The translations under genes were made by a program, and so were the position numbers. Below are positions 22,360 through 29,938 of a stretch of 41,425 bases of DNA, in pieces. The notes under the pieces are model-generated. The model saw nothing but the letters and a program-made list of their open reading frames with translations. It was not told the origin of the DNA and made no database searches. Source of the stretch: DAITMV01 sp046318595 (GTDB taxonomy: Bacteria > Pseudomonadota > Gammaproteobacteria > Burkholderiales > Burkholderiaceae_B); NCBI GenBank assembly GCA_046318595.1, contig JBKCTV010000041.1, forward strand, positions 1 through 41,425, written 5' to 3'. Position 1 is the first letter of the stretch, and every line of letters starts with the position of its first letter.

Positions 22360-22769
22360 GACGACGCTTTCGGACAGGATGATAAATATTGTTCGAGGAT
22401 CACCGCCGCCGCCTGAGCATCGAGTCCGCCAGTCTGCCCCCGTGGCAGGCTGCGCGCCGCCTCGACCGAACTGTAGCGCTCGTCGGCCCGCGCCACCGGC
22501 AAACCGGTGCGGCCTTCGAGCTGGCAGGCGAAGCGTTCGCAGCGTTTTGTCATGTCGTGCTCGGCGCCATCCGGATGGCGCGGGATGCCGACTACCAACT
22601 GCTGCGCCGACCACTCCGCGATCAGGGCGGCGATGCGCTCGAAGCGCCCGCGATTGTCGGGCCGGGCGATCGTTTCCAAAGGCCGGGCGGTACGGGTGAG
22701 GGTATTACCGAGCGCGACCCCGATCCGCTCGACCCCGAAATCGAAGCCCAGCACGATACGTTCGGTCAT
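22356..22769 (-). CDS. ruvX: Holliday junction resolvase-like protein RuvX (YqgF)
   Basis: 137 aa. The RNase H-like nuclease fold is shown by the first strand VLGFDFGVERIGVALGN with its conserved Asp, by LVVGIPRHPDGAEHDMT, and by the C-terminal VARADERYSSVEAARSLP and LDAQAAAVILEQYL. YqgF proteins act in pre-16S rRNA 5' end maturation and have been described as Holliday junction resolvases. It lies between yqgE (15-bp gap) and pyrR (4-bp overlap), a conserved betaproteobacterial order. Confidence 0.95.
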   Translation of the reverse strand: MTERIVLGFDFGVERIGVALGNTLTRTARPLETIARPDNRGRFERIAALIAEWSAQQLVVGIPRHPDGAEHDMTKRCERFACQLEGRTGLPVARADERYSSVEAARSLPRGQTGGLDAQAAAVILEQYLSSCPKASS

Positions 22770-22784
22770 GCCAGGCGAAACCGT

Positions 22785-23375
22785 TCAAGCATGGCCGGCG
22801 CTGGCCGAAAGCATCAGCGGATCGAAACCGAGCTGCTGGTAGACCTCCACCATGCGTCGGTCGAGCGGCGTGTCGAACAGCACATGCGTGGTCGCCGGGA
22901 TCGTCAGCCAGTCGTTGCGGGTAATCTCGCGGTCGAGCTGCCCGGCCGACCAGCCCGCATAGCCGAGCGCCACCAGCCACTGGGCCGGACCGAGGCCGTC
23001 GGCGACCGCCTCCAGAATGTCCTTGGAGGTGGTGAGCGCCAGCGTTTCGTTGACGCGCAGGCTGGCCGACCATTTGCCGACCGGCGTATGCAGCACGAAA
23101 CCGCGGTCATTCTGGACCGGCCCGCCCGCCATCACCGGCAGGTAGGCCCCGCCGGTGATTTTCAGCTCCAGATCGATGCGTTCGAACAAATCGCGCAAAC
23201 TGACGTTCGACGACTGGTTGACGACGATACCCATGGCGCCGCGCTCGTTGTGTTCGCACACATAAACGAGCGAACCGGCGAAGTTGGCGTCGTGCATATT
23301 CGGCATGGCGATCAGAAAGTGATTCACCAGGCTCGGAAAATGTGTTTTAGATGGTTTTTTAGTTACTGCAATCAT
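22785..23375 (-). CDS. yqgE: UPF0301/DUF179 protein YqgE (AlgH)
   Basis: 196 aa. The family opening LVNHFLIAMPNMHDANFAGS leads to VYVCEHNERGAMGIVVNQ, then YLPVMAGGPVQNDRGFVLHT, LTTSKDILEAVADG and VALGYAGWSAGQLDREI. YqgE/AlgH proteins are widespread and encoded beside ruvX; their biochemical role is unresolved. Length is normal (185-200 aa). It is the first gene of the minus-strand run yqgE-ruvX-pyrR-pyrB-pyrC'-plsC and is divergent from the photolyase gene, 58 bp away. Confidence 0.95.
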   Translation of the reverse strand: MIAVTKKPSKTHFPSLVNHFLIAMPNMHDANFAGSLVYVCEHNERGAMGIVVNQSSNVSLRDLFERIDLELKITGGAYLPVMAGGPVQNDRGFVLHTPVGKWSASLRVNETLALTTSKDILEAVADGLGPAQWLVALGYAGWSAGQLDREITRNDWLTIPATTHVLFDTPLDRRMVEVYQQLGFDPLMLSASAGHA

Positions 23376-23433
23376 GCCAAAATTGTAAATCTTTCTGATC
23401 CGGCTGCGCGCCGCTCACGGCCTTTATTTATCG

Positions 23434-24954
23434 ATGACGACACCTGACTGCTCCCTAGAACCCGCGCAACCCCACGTTGAGCCCGATTTTACGGCAAGCC
23501 GGCCGTACGAACGCGCGCTGATGTGGTTTCGGCGCGACCTGCGATTCTACGATAATGCAGCGCTGTTTTATGCCCTGAAACACGCAAAACAGGTATTTTG
23601 CGTGTTCATTTACGACCGCGCCATCCTCGATGGGCTCGACACCCGCGACCGCCGCGTCGAATTCATCTGGCACAGCATCGAAGCGCTGCGCCAGAAACTG
23701 CAAGCCGCGGGTGGCGAACTGCTGAGCCTGCACGCCGCCGCCGTCGATGCGCTGCCCGAGCTCGCCAGGTCGCTCCAGGTGCAGGCCGTGTTCGCCGCCA
23801 CGGATTACGAACCCGACGCCGTCGCACGCGACCGGCTGGTCGCCCAGACCTTGCAGCGCGACGGTATTGACTTCCAACGCGTCAAGGATCAGGTGATTTT
23901 CGCGCAGAACGAGATTTTGACGCAAGGTGGCAAGCCATTCGCGGTGTTCACACCCTATAAAAACGCTTGGCTGAAAAAGCTGCAAAAGGTTCATATGCTG
24001 GCCTACCCGGTCGAGCGCCATGCCAACCACCTCGCCCGGCCACAGACAGCGCACAAGGTCGCCTCGATGGCCGCGCTGGGCTTCGAAGCCACCAACCTGC
24101 TGGACCTGGGATTCAAACCGGGCGAGGACGGCGCACGCGCCACGCTCGACGCTTTCGTCGATAAAATGCCCGACTACCATGTCCAGCGCGATTTTCCAGG
24201 GGTAAACGGCTGCTCGCGACTGTCGGTCCATTTCCGGTTCGGCACACTGTCGATTCGGCACGCCGTGCGCACCGCGTGGGCGCATTGTCATGCAGAGCAA
24301 AGCAAGGGCGCGGAAGTCTGGCTGAGCGAGCTCATCTGGCGCGATTTTTATTTTCAAGTGCTCAACTTTCACCCTCAGGTGGCGCAGGCCGCGTTCAAAC
24401 CAGAGTACGACCGCATCCAGTGGCGCACCGGCGCGGCAGCCGACCGTGACTTCGACGCCTGGTGCCGAGGCACGACAGGTTATCCGCTGGTGGACGCCGC
24501 CATGCGCCAGCTCAACCACAGCGGCTATATGCACAACCGGCTGCGCATGGTCACGGCCAGCTTTCTGACCAAAGACCTCGGGCTCGACTGGCGCCGTGGC
24601 GAGCGCTATTTCGCCCGGCACCTGAACGATTACGACTTGTCGGCCAACAATGGCGGCTGGCAATGGGCGGCCTCCAGCGGCTGCGACGCCCAGCCCTACT
24701 TCCGCATCTTCAACCCCGTCACACAGTCGGAAAAGTTCGATCCGCAGGGGAAGTTCATCCGTCGCTATTGCCCGGAGCTGAACCGGCTCGCCGACAAGCG
24801 GATCCACGCGCCCTGGTTGGCTGACGCCGACGCTTTGCACGCAGCAGGCGTGCGGCTCGGCCTGGACTATCCAGCGCCGATCGTTGCCCATGCCGAGGCC
24901 CGAACCGATACGCTGGCGCGTTATGCCGTCGTCAAAAAACCGCCAGTGGTCTGA
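23434..24954 (+). CDS. phrB: Deoxyribodipyrimidine photo-lyase
   Basis: 506 aa, class I CPD photolyase/cryptochrome family. The N-terminal antenna domain has ALMWFRRDLRFYDNAALFYA. The FAD-binding C-terminal half carries GCSRLSVHFRFGTLSIRHAV, LSELIWRDFYFQVLN, then GYPLVDAAMRQLNHSGYMHN with RLRMVTASFLTKDLGLDWR, and NNGGWQWAASSGCDAQPYFR. The last block includes the tryptophan and asparagine positions expected of CPD photolyases. It repairs UV-induced cyclobutane dimers using light. The N-terminus has about 25 extra residues before the core. thiS follows 17 bp downstream. Confidence 0.96.
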   Translation: MTTPDCSLEPAQPHVEPDFTASRPYERALMWFRRDLRFYDNAALFYALKHAKQVFCVFIYDRAILDGLDTRDRRVEFIWHSIEALRQKLQAAGGELLSLHAAAVDALPELARSLQVQAVFAATDYEPDAVARDRLVAQTLQRDGIDFQRVKDQVIFAQNEILTQGGKPFAVFTPYKNAWLKKLQKVHMLAYPVERHANHLARPQTAHKVASMAALGFEATNLLDLGFKPGEDGARATLDAFVDKMPDYHVQRDFPGVNGCSRLSVHFRFGTLSIRHAVRTAWAHCHAEQSKGAEVWLSELIWRDFYFQVLNFHPQVAQAAFKPEYDRIQWRTGAAADRDFDAWCRGTTGYPLVDAAMRQLNHSGYMHNRLRMVTASFLTKDLGLDWRRGERYFARHLNDYDLSANNGGWQWAASSGCDAQPYFRIFNPVTQSEKFDPQGKFIRRYCPELNRLADKRIHAPWLADADALHAAGVRLGLDYPAPIVAHAEARTDTLARYAVVKKPPVV

Positions 24955-24971
24955 TCTGCTAGCATTCGCCA

Positions 24972-25187
24972 ATGAACGATACTTCCATCACACTGACGAT
25001 CAACGGTACCCAGCAAACCTTTCCCGCCCCGCCCTGCGTGGCCGATGTCATCACCAGGCTGGCTTTGCACGGCAAGCGCATCGCGGTGGAGCGCAATGGC
25101 GCCATCGTGCCCAAAAGCCTCTATGGCCAAACAATACTCGTCGATGAGGACAGGCTGGAAATCGTCGTGGCGGTCGGGGGCGGCTGA
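24972..25187 (+). CDS. thiS: Sulfur carrier protein ThiS
   Basis: 71 aa, beta-grasp fold. It begins MNDTSITLTINGTQQTFPAP, contains RIAVERNGAIVPKSLYGQTI, and ends EIVVAVGGG. The C-terminal Gly-Gly is adenylated by ThiF and becomes a thiocarboxylate that donates sulfur to the thiazole ring of thiamine with ThiG. In many betaproteobacteria thiS is directly followed by thiG. Here thiG lies about 6.9 kb away, past the pilus island. The 3' 67 bp are overlapped by the end of an unknown minus-strand gene. Confidence 0.93.
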   Translation: MNDTSITLTINGTQQTFPAPPCVADVITRLALHGKRIAVERNGAIVPKSLYGQTILVDEDRLEIVVAVGGG

Positions 25188-26059
25188 GCACCAATACCAC
25201 GCACCGAAAACATGTCGTCTTCAGGCGGGGAATAGAACGGCTTTTTCGGCAGTGCTATCGACTGAACGTGTTGGGAAGTCAGTCGTGCACGAAAATCTTG
25301 TTTGACTGGAAATTTTAAGCTCTGAGCAATAAAACCCGAGCTCGATTTTTTCAGAAACTCATCCTGGTATTGATAAGGCAAACCAACACCTGGAGGCATT
25401 TCCACGAACACCGCTTTCCGTGTGGAAGCGGATTTGATGTCCTTGTGGAGTTTGGCACCTAAGTTTATTGCGTCCTCCAAGCTGCAAACAATCGATACTT
25501 TTTGGTTATCCAAATAAGGATTTTCCGAAAGTTTATTGGTAGAAACTATCGCATTTATGCCGCCATACGGTAGTTTTTCATAGGTTTTTGCATACTCACT
25601 GCTACCAGCCGCCTTTACTTTTCCGTACCCTGAGTTTTCGGTACCATACTCGTCGCGAATCACAGCAAGAGCGTTTGGATTATTGTGAACCACCCTAGCT
25701 TCTTTATCTAAAAACTTTTCTTCCATTACCCTCAACAAAAAAACCTCTGCGGGACTTTTTGGTATTTCTTCAGCAAAAGGCGCTGACTTAAGTTTTGTGA
25801 TAACCGTTCGAACCAGCACCAAGTCATCGGTTCCCCATTGCCTGGCCGTCTCAGCGACCAACTGTTCTTCTTTAGTTGCCGGGTGACTATTTTCGATTTT
25901 TTTTACCGCACCGCGGTTCGCACGCGCATTGCAAGACCGGATGGCATGGCTGGCGATCGTTACTGCGGCCAGCGAAGTGGTCGCTTCAGTTTCACAGAAA
26001 TTATTTGGAGGGAGATTAATTTCCGGAGGCTTTGGTTTGTCCACACGAGGTGATGTCAT
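25121..26059 (-). CDS. Hypothetical protein, 312 aa, with tail antisense to thiS
   Basis: No family recognised. The N-terminus is proline-rich without a signal peptide (TSPRVDKPKPPEINLPPNN), then a short alanine-rich stretch SLAAVTIASHAIRSC and a long mixed alpha/beta part (ETARQWGTDDLVLVRTVITK, KLPYGGINAIVSTNKLSENP, KAVFVEMPPGVGLPYQYQDE). No long membrane helix. The DNA is clearly more AT-rich than the neighbours, pointing to transfer. The last 22 or so residues (PPPTATTISSLSSSTS...) are encoded opposite the end of thiS, are low-complexity, and are probably not native. The gene may have lost its own stop when the island joined thiS. A role such as a secreted effector is possible but there is no positive evidence. 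It follows pilE by 104 bp. Confidence 0.6.
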   Translation of the reverse strand: MTSPRVDKPKPPEINLPPNNFCETEATTSLAAVTIASHAIRSCNARANRGAVKKIENSHPATKEEQLVAETARQWGTDDLVLVRTVITKLKSAPFAEEIPKSPAEVFLLRVMEEKFLDKEARVVHNNPNALAVIRDEYGTENSGYGKVKAAGSSEYAKTYEKLPYGGINAIVSTNKLSENPYLDNQKVSIVCSLEDAINLGAKLHKDIKSASTRKAVFVEMPPGVGLPYQYQDEFLKKSSSGFIAQSLKFPVKQDFRARLTSQHVQSIALPKKPFYSPPEDDMFSVRGIGAQPPPTATTISSLSSSTSIVWP

Positions 26060-26143
26060 GACTTACCGCCATAAAGTTATTTATGATTCTTTATTCTATA
26101 ATTGGCCCTGTAAAATTATTAAATAAGATAAATGAATAAATTA

Positions 26144-26162
26144 ATCACAAAAAGCGTGTGAT
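26144..26162 (-). terminator. Weak stem-loop after pilE, T-rich downstream
   Basis: On the minus strand ATCACA-CGCTTTT-TGTGAT begins 2 bases after the pilE stop and is followed by TAATTTATT. The 6-bp stem is AT-rich, so termination of the pilus operon would be partial. The AT-rich stretch 26060-26143 probably also holds the promoter of the 312-aa gene. Confidence 0.4.
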
Positions 26163-26163
26163 C

Positions 26164-26634
26164 TCACCAGCCGGTGGTACCGGTCGGACAGCTGTTTAGC
26201 GTTGCCGTAAAGCTGGTCGTGGGTGCGGTACATTTATCGCAGAAACACCGCAAACCTGCGCCATTCGTACCAACCCACATATCAGGATAATGATTGGCAT
26301 CCTTGCCTTTTCCAGTGAGCGTGTAAGCGCTATTTGGAGCGCCGGGAGCAGATGCTGCCGGTCGGTAGGTATAAGCGAAATAATCGCTATGCGCGGCGGC
26401 TCCTGCAGGCAGTGCAGCAGGAAAATTGCTGTTCAGGGCGTAAGAACGCTCCAACAGTGCTGAAATCTGCGCAATATCTTCTTTTAAAGTCGATAAATGT
26501 GTTTTACGGATAAATGAGGCATATGAGCTATAAGCCAACGCTGCCAAAATGGCAGCTATGGACATAGCGACGATCATTTCGATAAGCGTGAAGCCGCGTT
26601 GTCTGGATAATAAAGCCCTTGCGGTGAATGTCAT
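26164..26634 (-). CDS. pilE: Type IV pilin-like protein PilE (minor pilin)
   Basis: 156 aa. A short basic leader ends RQRG, then FTLIEMIVAMSIAAILAALA: prepilin peptidase cleaves between Gly and Phe, with Glu at mature position +5. The hydrophobic helix continues to about residue 40. The C-terminal part has a cysteine cluster CFCDKC and a further Cys near the end, forming the expected D-region disulfide. In betaproteobacteria a PilE-type protein encoded at the end of the fimT-pilV-pilW-pilX-pilY1 cluster acts as a minor pilin that primes fibre assembly. It begins 4 bp after the pilY1-like stop. It could instead be a major pilin, but position argues otherwise. Confidence 0.9.
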   Translation of the reverse strand: MTFTARALLSRQRGFTLIEMIVAMSIAAILAALAYSSYASFIRKTHLSTLKEDIAQISALLERSYALNSNFPAALPAGAAAHSDYFAYTYRPAASAPGAPNSAYTLTGKGKDANHYPDMWVGTNGAGLRCFCDKCTAPTTSFTATLNSCPTGTTGW

Positions 26635-26638
26635 GTCA

Positions 26639-29290
26639 TCACTTCCGATGCGTGGTTAGTTCGCGCCATCCCTGGGGTTTTGAATTACCGATCGGGTTTG
26701 CCCTCGGCGCCACGACCCCCCCCAACCCTAGGCGTTTATCTGGATTTGTCGGATCAGAGGCAGACCCCGCTGTTCCCAGCAAAAAGCGGGTGTCATTCAG
26801 GACCGTGTTGTTGTTATACAAAGATAAACCATTGCCTATTTTTAGCGTGCTGTCTCTGGTATTCGCATCCGTCGCGCCATCCGAGGGCTTGAAATTTTGC
26901 GGCCTGGGCTGGCCGTTCGATAGCAGCAAAGGTCCGAAAGTGTAGGCGGTCGTATTACAGCTTGAAAAAGATGTCCCCGAGCCCATGCTCAGCGCGGCAG
27001 TCAACGGTATCAGGACAAAGCCGCCATTAATCGTCGGCGCCGCGCTGACGACACTGTCCGACGGGCTGAATTTAGGGACAGCCTCACTGTAACTCTTATC
27101 CTTACCGCTGTACCATGCAAGCTTCCATGAGCTGCTGAGCGCCTCTCGTTTGAAAGCAGTGACGCGGTCGCGCTGACTGACGAGCAAGTAAAAGTCGATA
27201 CGGTTTTCGGCATTTTTCAGATAGGCGCCGTTGATACTCAAAATGGGGCCGGTTCCTCCGGGCTGGCCGACCAAGAGATCTCCGGCACCGCGGACATTCC
27301 CCTGGGTATCACCGTAGTAATATTGCGTTGGATTGAGCAATAAAAGGTTGGAGCTCGGGTTGGTCAACGAGACGGGCGGGTTCAGCCAATCGCCATTCAA
27401 ACCACGAACGATGAGCTGGTTATTGCGGATATACCCGACAGCGGGAGACTTACCATCCACCGGATCTTCCACGGCTTCCATGGGTGCCGCACCACCAGCA
27501 TAGACCGGCGAAAAACTCGGGGAATCAGGGTCGCCATTCGGTACGGTGTTTGCGCTGTCGTAGTCGATCCAGGCGGGGGCGATCGGGTTGCCTTGAGGAG
27601 CCAAATCGCCGTTTTCGTCCAGCCTCAAAGAAAAACGTAAATTCCCATGCATGGCCGTGCCAAGGATGTATATATTTCCTTTATGTATCGTGGCGCTGAG
27701 CTGCCCCCAGGGATGGTAAGCCATCAAGTCCTTGGGGTCAGTCGCTTTGGGTAAAAGCTGACGGGGAAACCAGGCCCATTTCAAACTGCCATCGTTGGCG
27801 TCAGAAGCATACAACATGCCATCGTCCGTAGCGTAAACCACGATTTTTTTGTAGACCAGCACCGGCTGCGTGAACCAGGGCTGGCCGAGCAAGGCACCTT
27901 TCGCCCGCTGCTGTAGGTTCTTGTCCGGGTTATAGATCATTTCACGGGCTTTGATGGCGTCCTGGCTGTCATTTACGCTGCTGAGCAGCACGAACTTGCC
28001 GTTTGCATCCTGGGTATAGGTCTTGTTTCTCCGATCCTCTACAGTCATTCTCGCGCCAGCCTCCCACTGGGCAGCCGTGCCGGGATCGCCGTTGGGTTTC
28101 AAAGGGTAAGCCCACAAATAACCTGCTTTCATCCAATTGCCGGCAGCGTCCTGATCGCGCTGCTGCGGTAGGTAAACCAGGTCGCCCGTTTGCGCCAGAG
28201 GCGGCACGGCCATGCCGGCGAGCGAATAAAATCCGCTTTTTATTTGCTCCTTAGTCTTCTTCTCCTTCACGACCTCCTTGGTGGTGGATGACCCGGTTTT
28301 TCCGACCGATTTGTAATAAAAATGCGTGTTGCTGTTATTTTGACCCGAGATTTTTTTGGCGATTACGGCGCCGACCATGGCAAAGGGCGTCCCGTTTCCC
28401 AAAGCAAAACCCCCGTCAATATAAAACAACCCTGACATGCCAACACTGTCTTGCGTCGACAGCTCTCCTTGGCGAACAAAAATATGCAAGTTTTCGGGAT
28501 GCCGCGTGCTCATGGTTGATTTATCTTCTCTGCTGAGTAGCAGGCAAGCTTCGTAGGTGCCGTCGGGGTTCTTATTCTGATAATTAACACACGATTTGCT
28601 CGGAATCCGAAATTCATTATCGACGAATAAGCGCACCGGTTTAGAAGCATCACCATCTGGATTGACGATCAAATTGCATTGGGCCTGAGGAATACTCAGG
28701 GAATTGATGTAGTAATCTCCTCGATCGAGAATGAATGCGCTGCCATTTGTACCGCCGCAATTCAACTTTTTGATATAAGTAGGGTTTTTGGTCGACCCCT
28801 TGATATGCATACCGGAGTCATTTTGGAGGGCCAGCGTATCGTAACTATAACCATGGTCTTTCGGATCAGTAACTATTTTCTGGTTATTCGCCGTCAAGCT
28901 TTTCGTGCCGGAATAGGTAGGCTGTGGCGGCAAGTTTATGCGAGATACCGCATTGCCCTGTATCAAGTATTCTTTGTTGCCTTCGGTACAATTTAGATTA
29001 GAGTGAGAGCCGAGGGACCCCTGCCCGGTATTCAACGTACGCGACTCCTTACTATTACCATCAAAGCGCAAATTACAGGTGGGCGTATTCAAGGTTAAGT
29101 CAATATTCCCCCCATCAAACACCGACAGCGGCGCAGTGGCGATCTCGACGACGCCGCCGCCGGGCACCGTCACATATTCTTTATAGTATGAAATTACCTC
29201 TTTCTCCGAGCAAACCTGGGGATGCGCAGCCGACACAGCCCCGAGACTACCGAGCACCGCGACACACAACCTGCTAATTGAATGCTTCAT
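26639..29290 (-). CDS. PilY1-like pilus-tip adhesin with MshQ-like N-terminal region
   Basis: 883 aa. Signal peptide MKHSISRLCVAVLGSLGAVS, cleaved before about AHPQVC. Residues about 30-340 form a beta-rich region with RLFVDNEFRIPSKSCVNYQN, LHIFVRQGELSTQDSVGMSG and FALGNGTPFAMVGAVIAKKI. This pattern resembles the beta-solenoid part of MshQ-type MSHA pilus proteins. Residues about 350-880 are a PilY1-type beta-propeller: FTQPVLVYKKIVVYATDDGM, LYASDANDGSLKWAWFPRQL, VSAAPTINGGFVLIPLT. No von Willebrand A domain is seen, unlike P. aeruginosa PilY1 (over 1100 aa). PilY1 proteins sit at the pilus tip, promote extension and bind surfaces. AAGGA precedes the ATG. It lies 12 bp after pilX. Confidence 0.87.
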   Translation of the reverse strand: MKHSISRLCVAVLGSLGAVSAAHPQVCSEKEVISYYKEYVTVPGGGVVEIATAPLSVFDGGNIDLTLNTPTCNLRFDGNSKESRTLNTGQGSLGSHSNLNCTEGNKEYLIQGNAVSRINLPPQPTYSGTKSLTANNQKIVTDPKDHGYSYDTLALQNDSGMHIKGSTKNPTYIKKLNCGGTNGSAFILDRGDYYINSLSIPQAQCNLIVNPDGDASKPVRLFVDNEFRIPSKSCVNYQNKNPDGTYEACLLLSREDKSTMSTRHPENLHIFVRQGELSTQDSVGMSGLFYIDGGFALGNGTPFAMVGAVIAKKISGQNNSNTHFYYKSVGKTGSSTTKEVVKEKKTKEQIKSGFYSLAGMAVPPLAQTGDLVYLPQQRDQDAAGNWMKAGYLWAYPLKPNGDPGTAAQWEAGARMTVEDRRNKTYTQDANGKFVLLSSVNDSQDAIKAREMIYNPDKNLQQRAKGALLGQPWFTQPVLVYKKIVVYATDDGMLYASDANDGSLKWAWFPRQLLPKATDPKDLMAYHPWGQLSATIHKGNIYILGTAMHGNLRFSLRLDENGDLAPQGNPIAPAWIDYDSANTVPNGDPDSPSFSPVYAGGAAPMEAVEDPVDGKSPAVGYIRNNQLIVRGLNGDWLNPPVSLTNPSSNLLLLNPTQYYYGDTQGNVRGAGDLLVGQPGGTGPILSINGAYLKNAENRIDFYLLVSQRDRVTAFKREALSSSWKLAWYSGKDKSYSEAVPKFSPSDSVVSAAPTINGGFVLIPLTAALSMGSGTSFSSCNTTAYTFGPLLLSNGQPRPQNFKPSDGATDANTRDSTLKIGNGLSLYNNNTVLNDTRFLLGTAGSASDPTNPDKRLGLGGVVAPRANPIGNSKPQGWRELTTHRK

Positions 29291-29302
29291 GTCCCGTCCT
29301 TT

Positions 29303-29938
29303 TTAGCTAGGCGTCAGCAACTTCGACCGGAAAGCCGACAGCACGACCATGGTGTTCGGCCGCACCCCAGGCGTCGTCACATAAATCGTGAACCAATGCG
29401 TCTGGGCGACAGTCGCTTTGCCACCGCCAGCACCGACCATTTGGCCAGTGGAGTCAGTGTTCTGGCCTTCGTAAACGATAAAAAACTGACTGGAGCGGCT
29501 TGCGAAATAAACCTTGGATACACACGATTTAGCCCCGCTTTTAGCCCCGCTTTTAGCCCAGCACACCTTATCGGTCGACGGCGCCTGCAGGACGCACCCT
29601 CCCGAGCCCGAGCTACTTTCGGAAAGACCGCACTGGCTGCCGGGCCAGGGGTTCCACTGCGGGGTCGCATCATTGCGCAGATACAGGCTTTCCATCGGCT
29701 TATTGAACAAGCCGCTCACCGCTTCATCCGAACGGGCTGAACGCATTTTGCTATCCAACAAAGCCTCGGCCGCTTTGATGGCAGCGTCACCGCCGCTGAG
29801 CGATTGCTGTCGGTCGGCCTGGTTCCCCGTGAGTCGCAGCATGGTGTTACTCGACAGCAGGCTGGCGGCACCAATCAAGGCAATCACGGCCAGAAGAAGC
29901 ATCGACATCAGTAAAGTGACCATTCCCTGTTGCTTCAT
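29303..29938 (-). CDS. pilX: Type IV pilus minor pilin PilX
   Basis: 211 aa. The N-terminus KQQGMVTLLMSMLLLAVIAL shows the PilX pattern: a very short leader ending in Gly, and a hydrophobic helix without Glu at +5. GNQADRQQSLSGGDAAIKAA is the conserved PilX_N segment (A/G-x-x-A-E-A-A-L). The C-terminal domain has several cysteines and a duplicated Ser-Gly-Ala-Lys encoded by a 12-bp tandem repeat. PilX joins PilV, PilW, FimT and PilE in the tip-priming complex with PilY1. Its start codon overlaps the pilW stop by one base (TGATG). Confidence 0.88.
   Translation of the reverse strand: MKQQGMVTLLMSMLLLAVIALIGAASLLSSNTMLRLTGNQADRQQSLSGGDAAIKAAEALLDSKMRSARSDEAVSGLFNKPMESLYLRNDATPQWNPWPGSQCGLSESSSGSGGCVLQAPSTDKVCWAKSGAKSGAKSCVSKVYFASRSSQFFIVYEGQNTDSTGQMVGAGGGKATVAQTHWFTIYVTTPGVRPNTMVVLSAFRSKLLTPS
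29531..29562. repeat. 12-bp in-frame tandem repeat within pilX
   Basis: AGCCCCGCTTTT occurs twice exactly (29531-29542, 29543-29554) followed by a partial copy AGCCCAGC. On the coding strand it gives repeated Ser/Gly/Ala/Lys residues. The unit is a multiple of three, so slippage would change length without a frameshift. Confidence 0.8.

Noticed and set aside
23455..24972. A 505-codon open frame on the minus strand across the photolyase gene
   Set aside because: It is the exact antisense of phrB, which carries all photolyase motifs; the antisense product has no recognisable domain. Long antisense frames are expected in GC-rich DNA.
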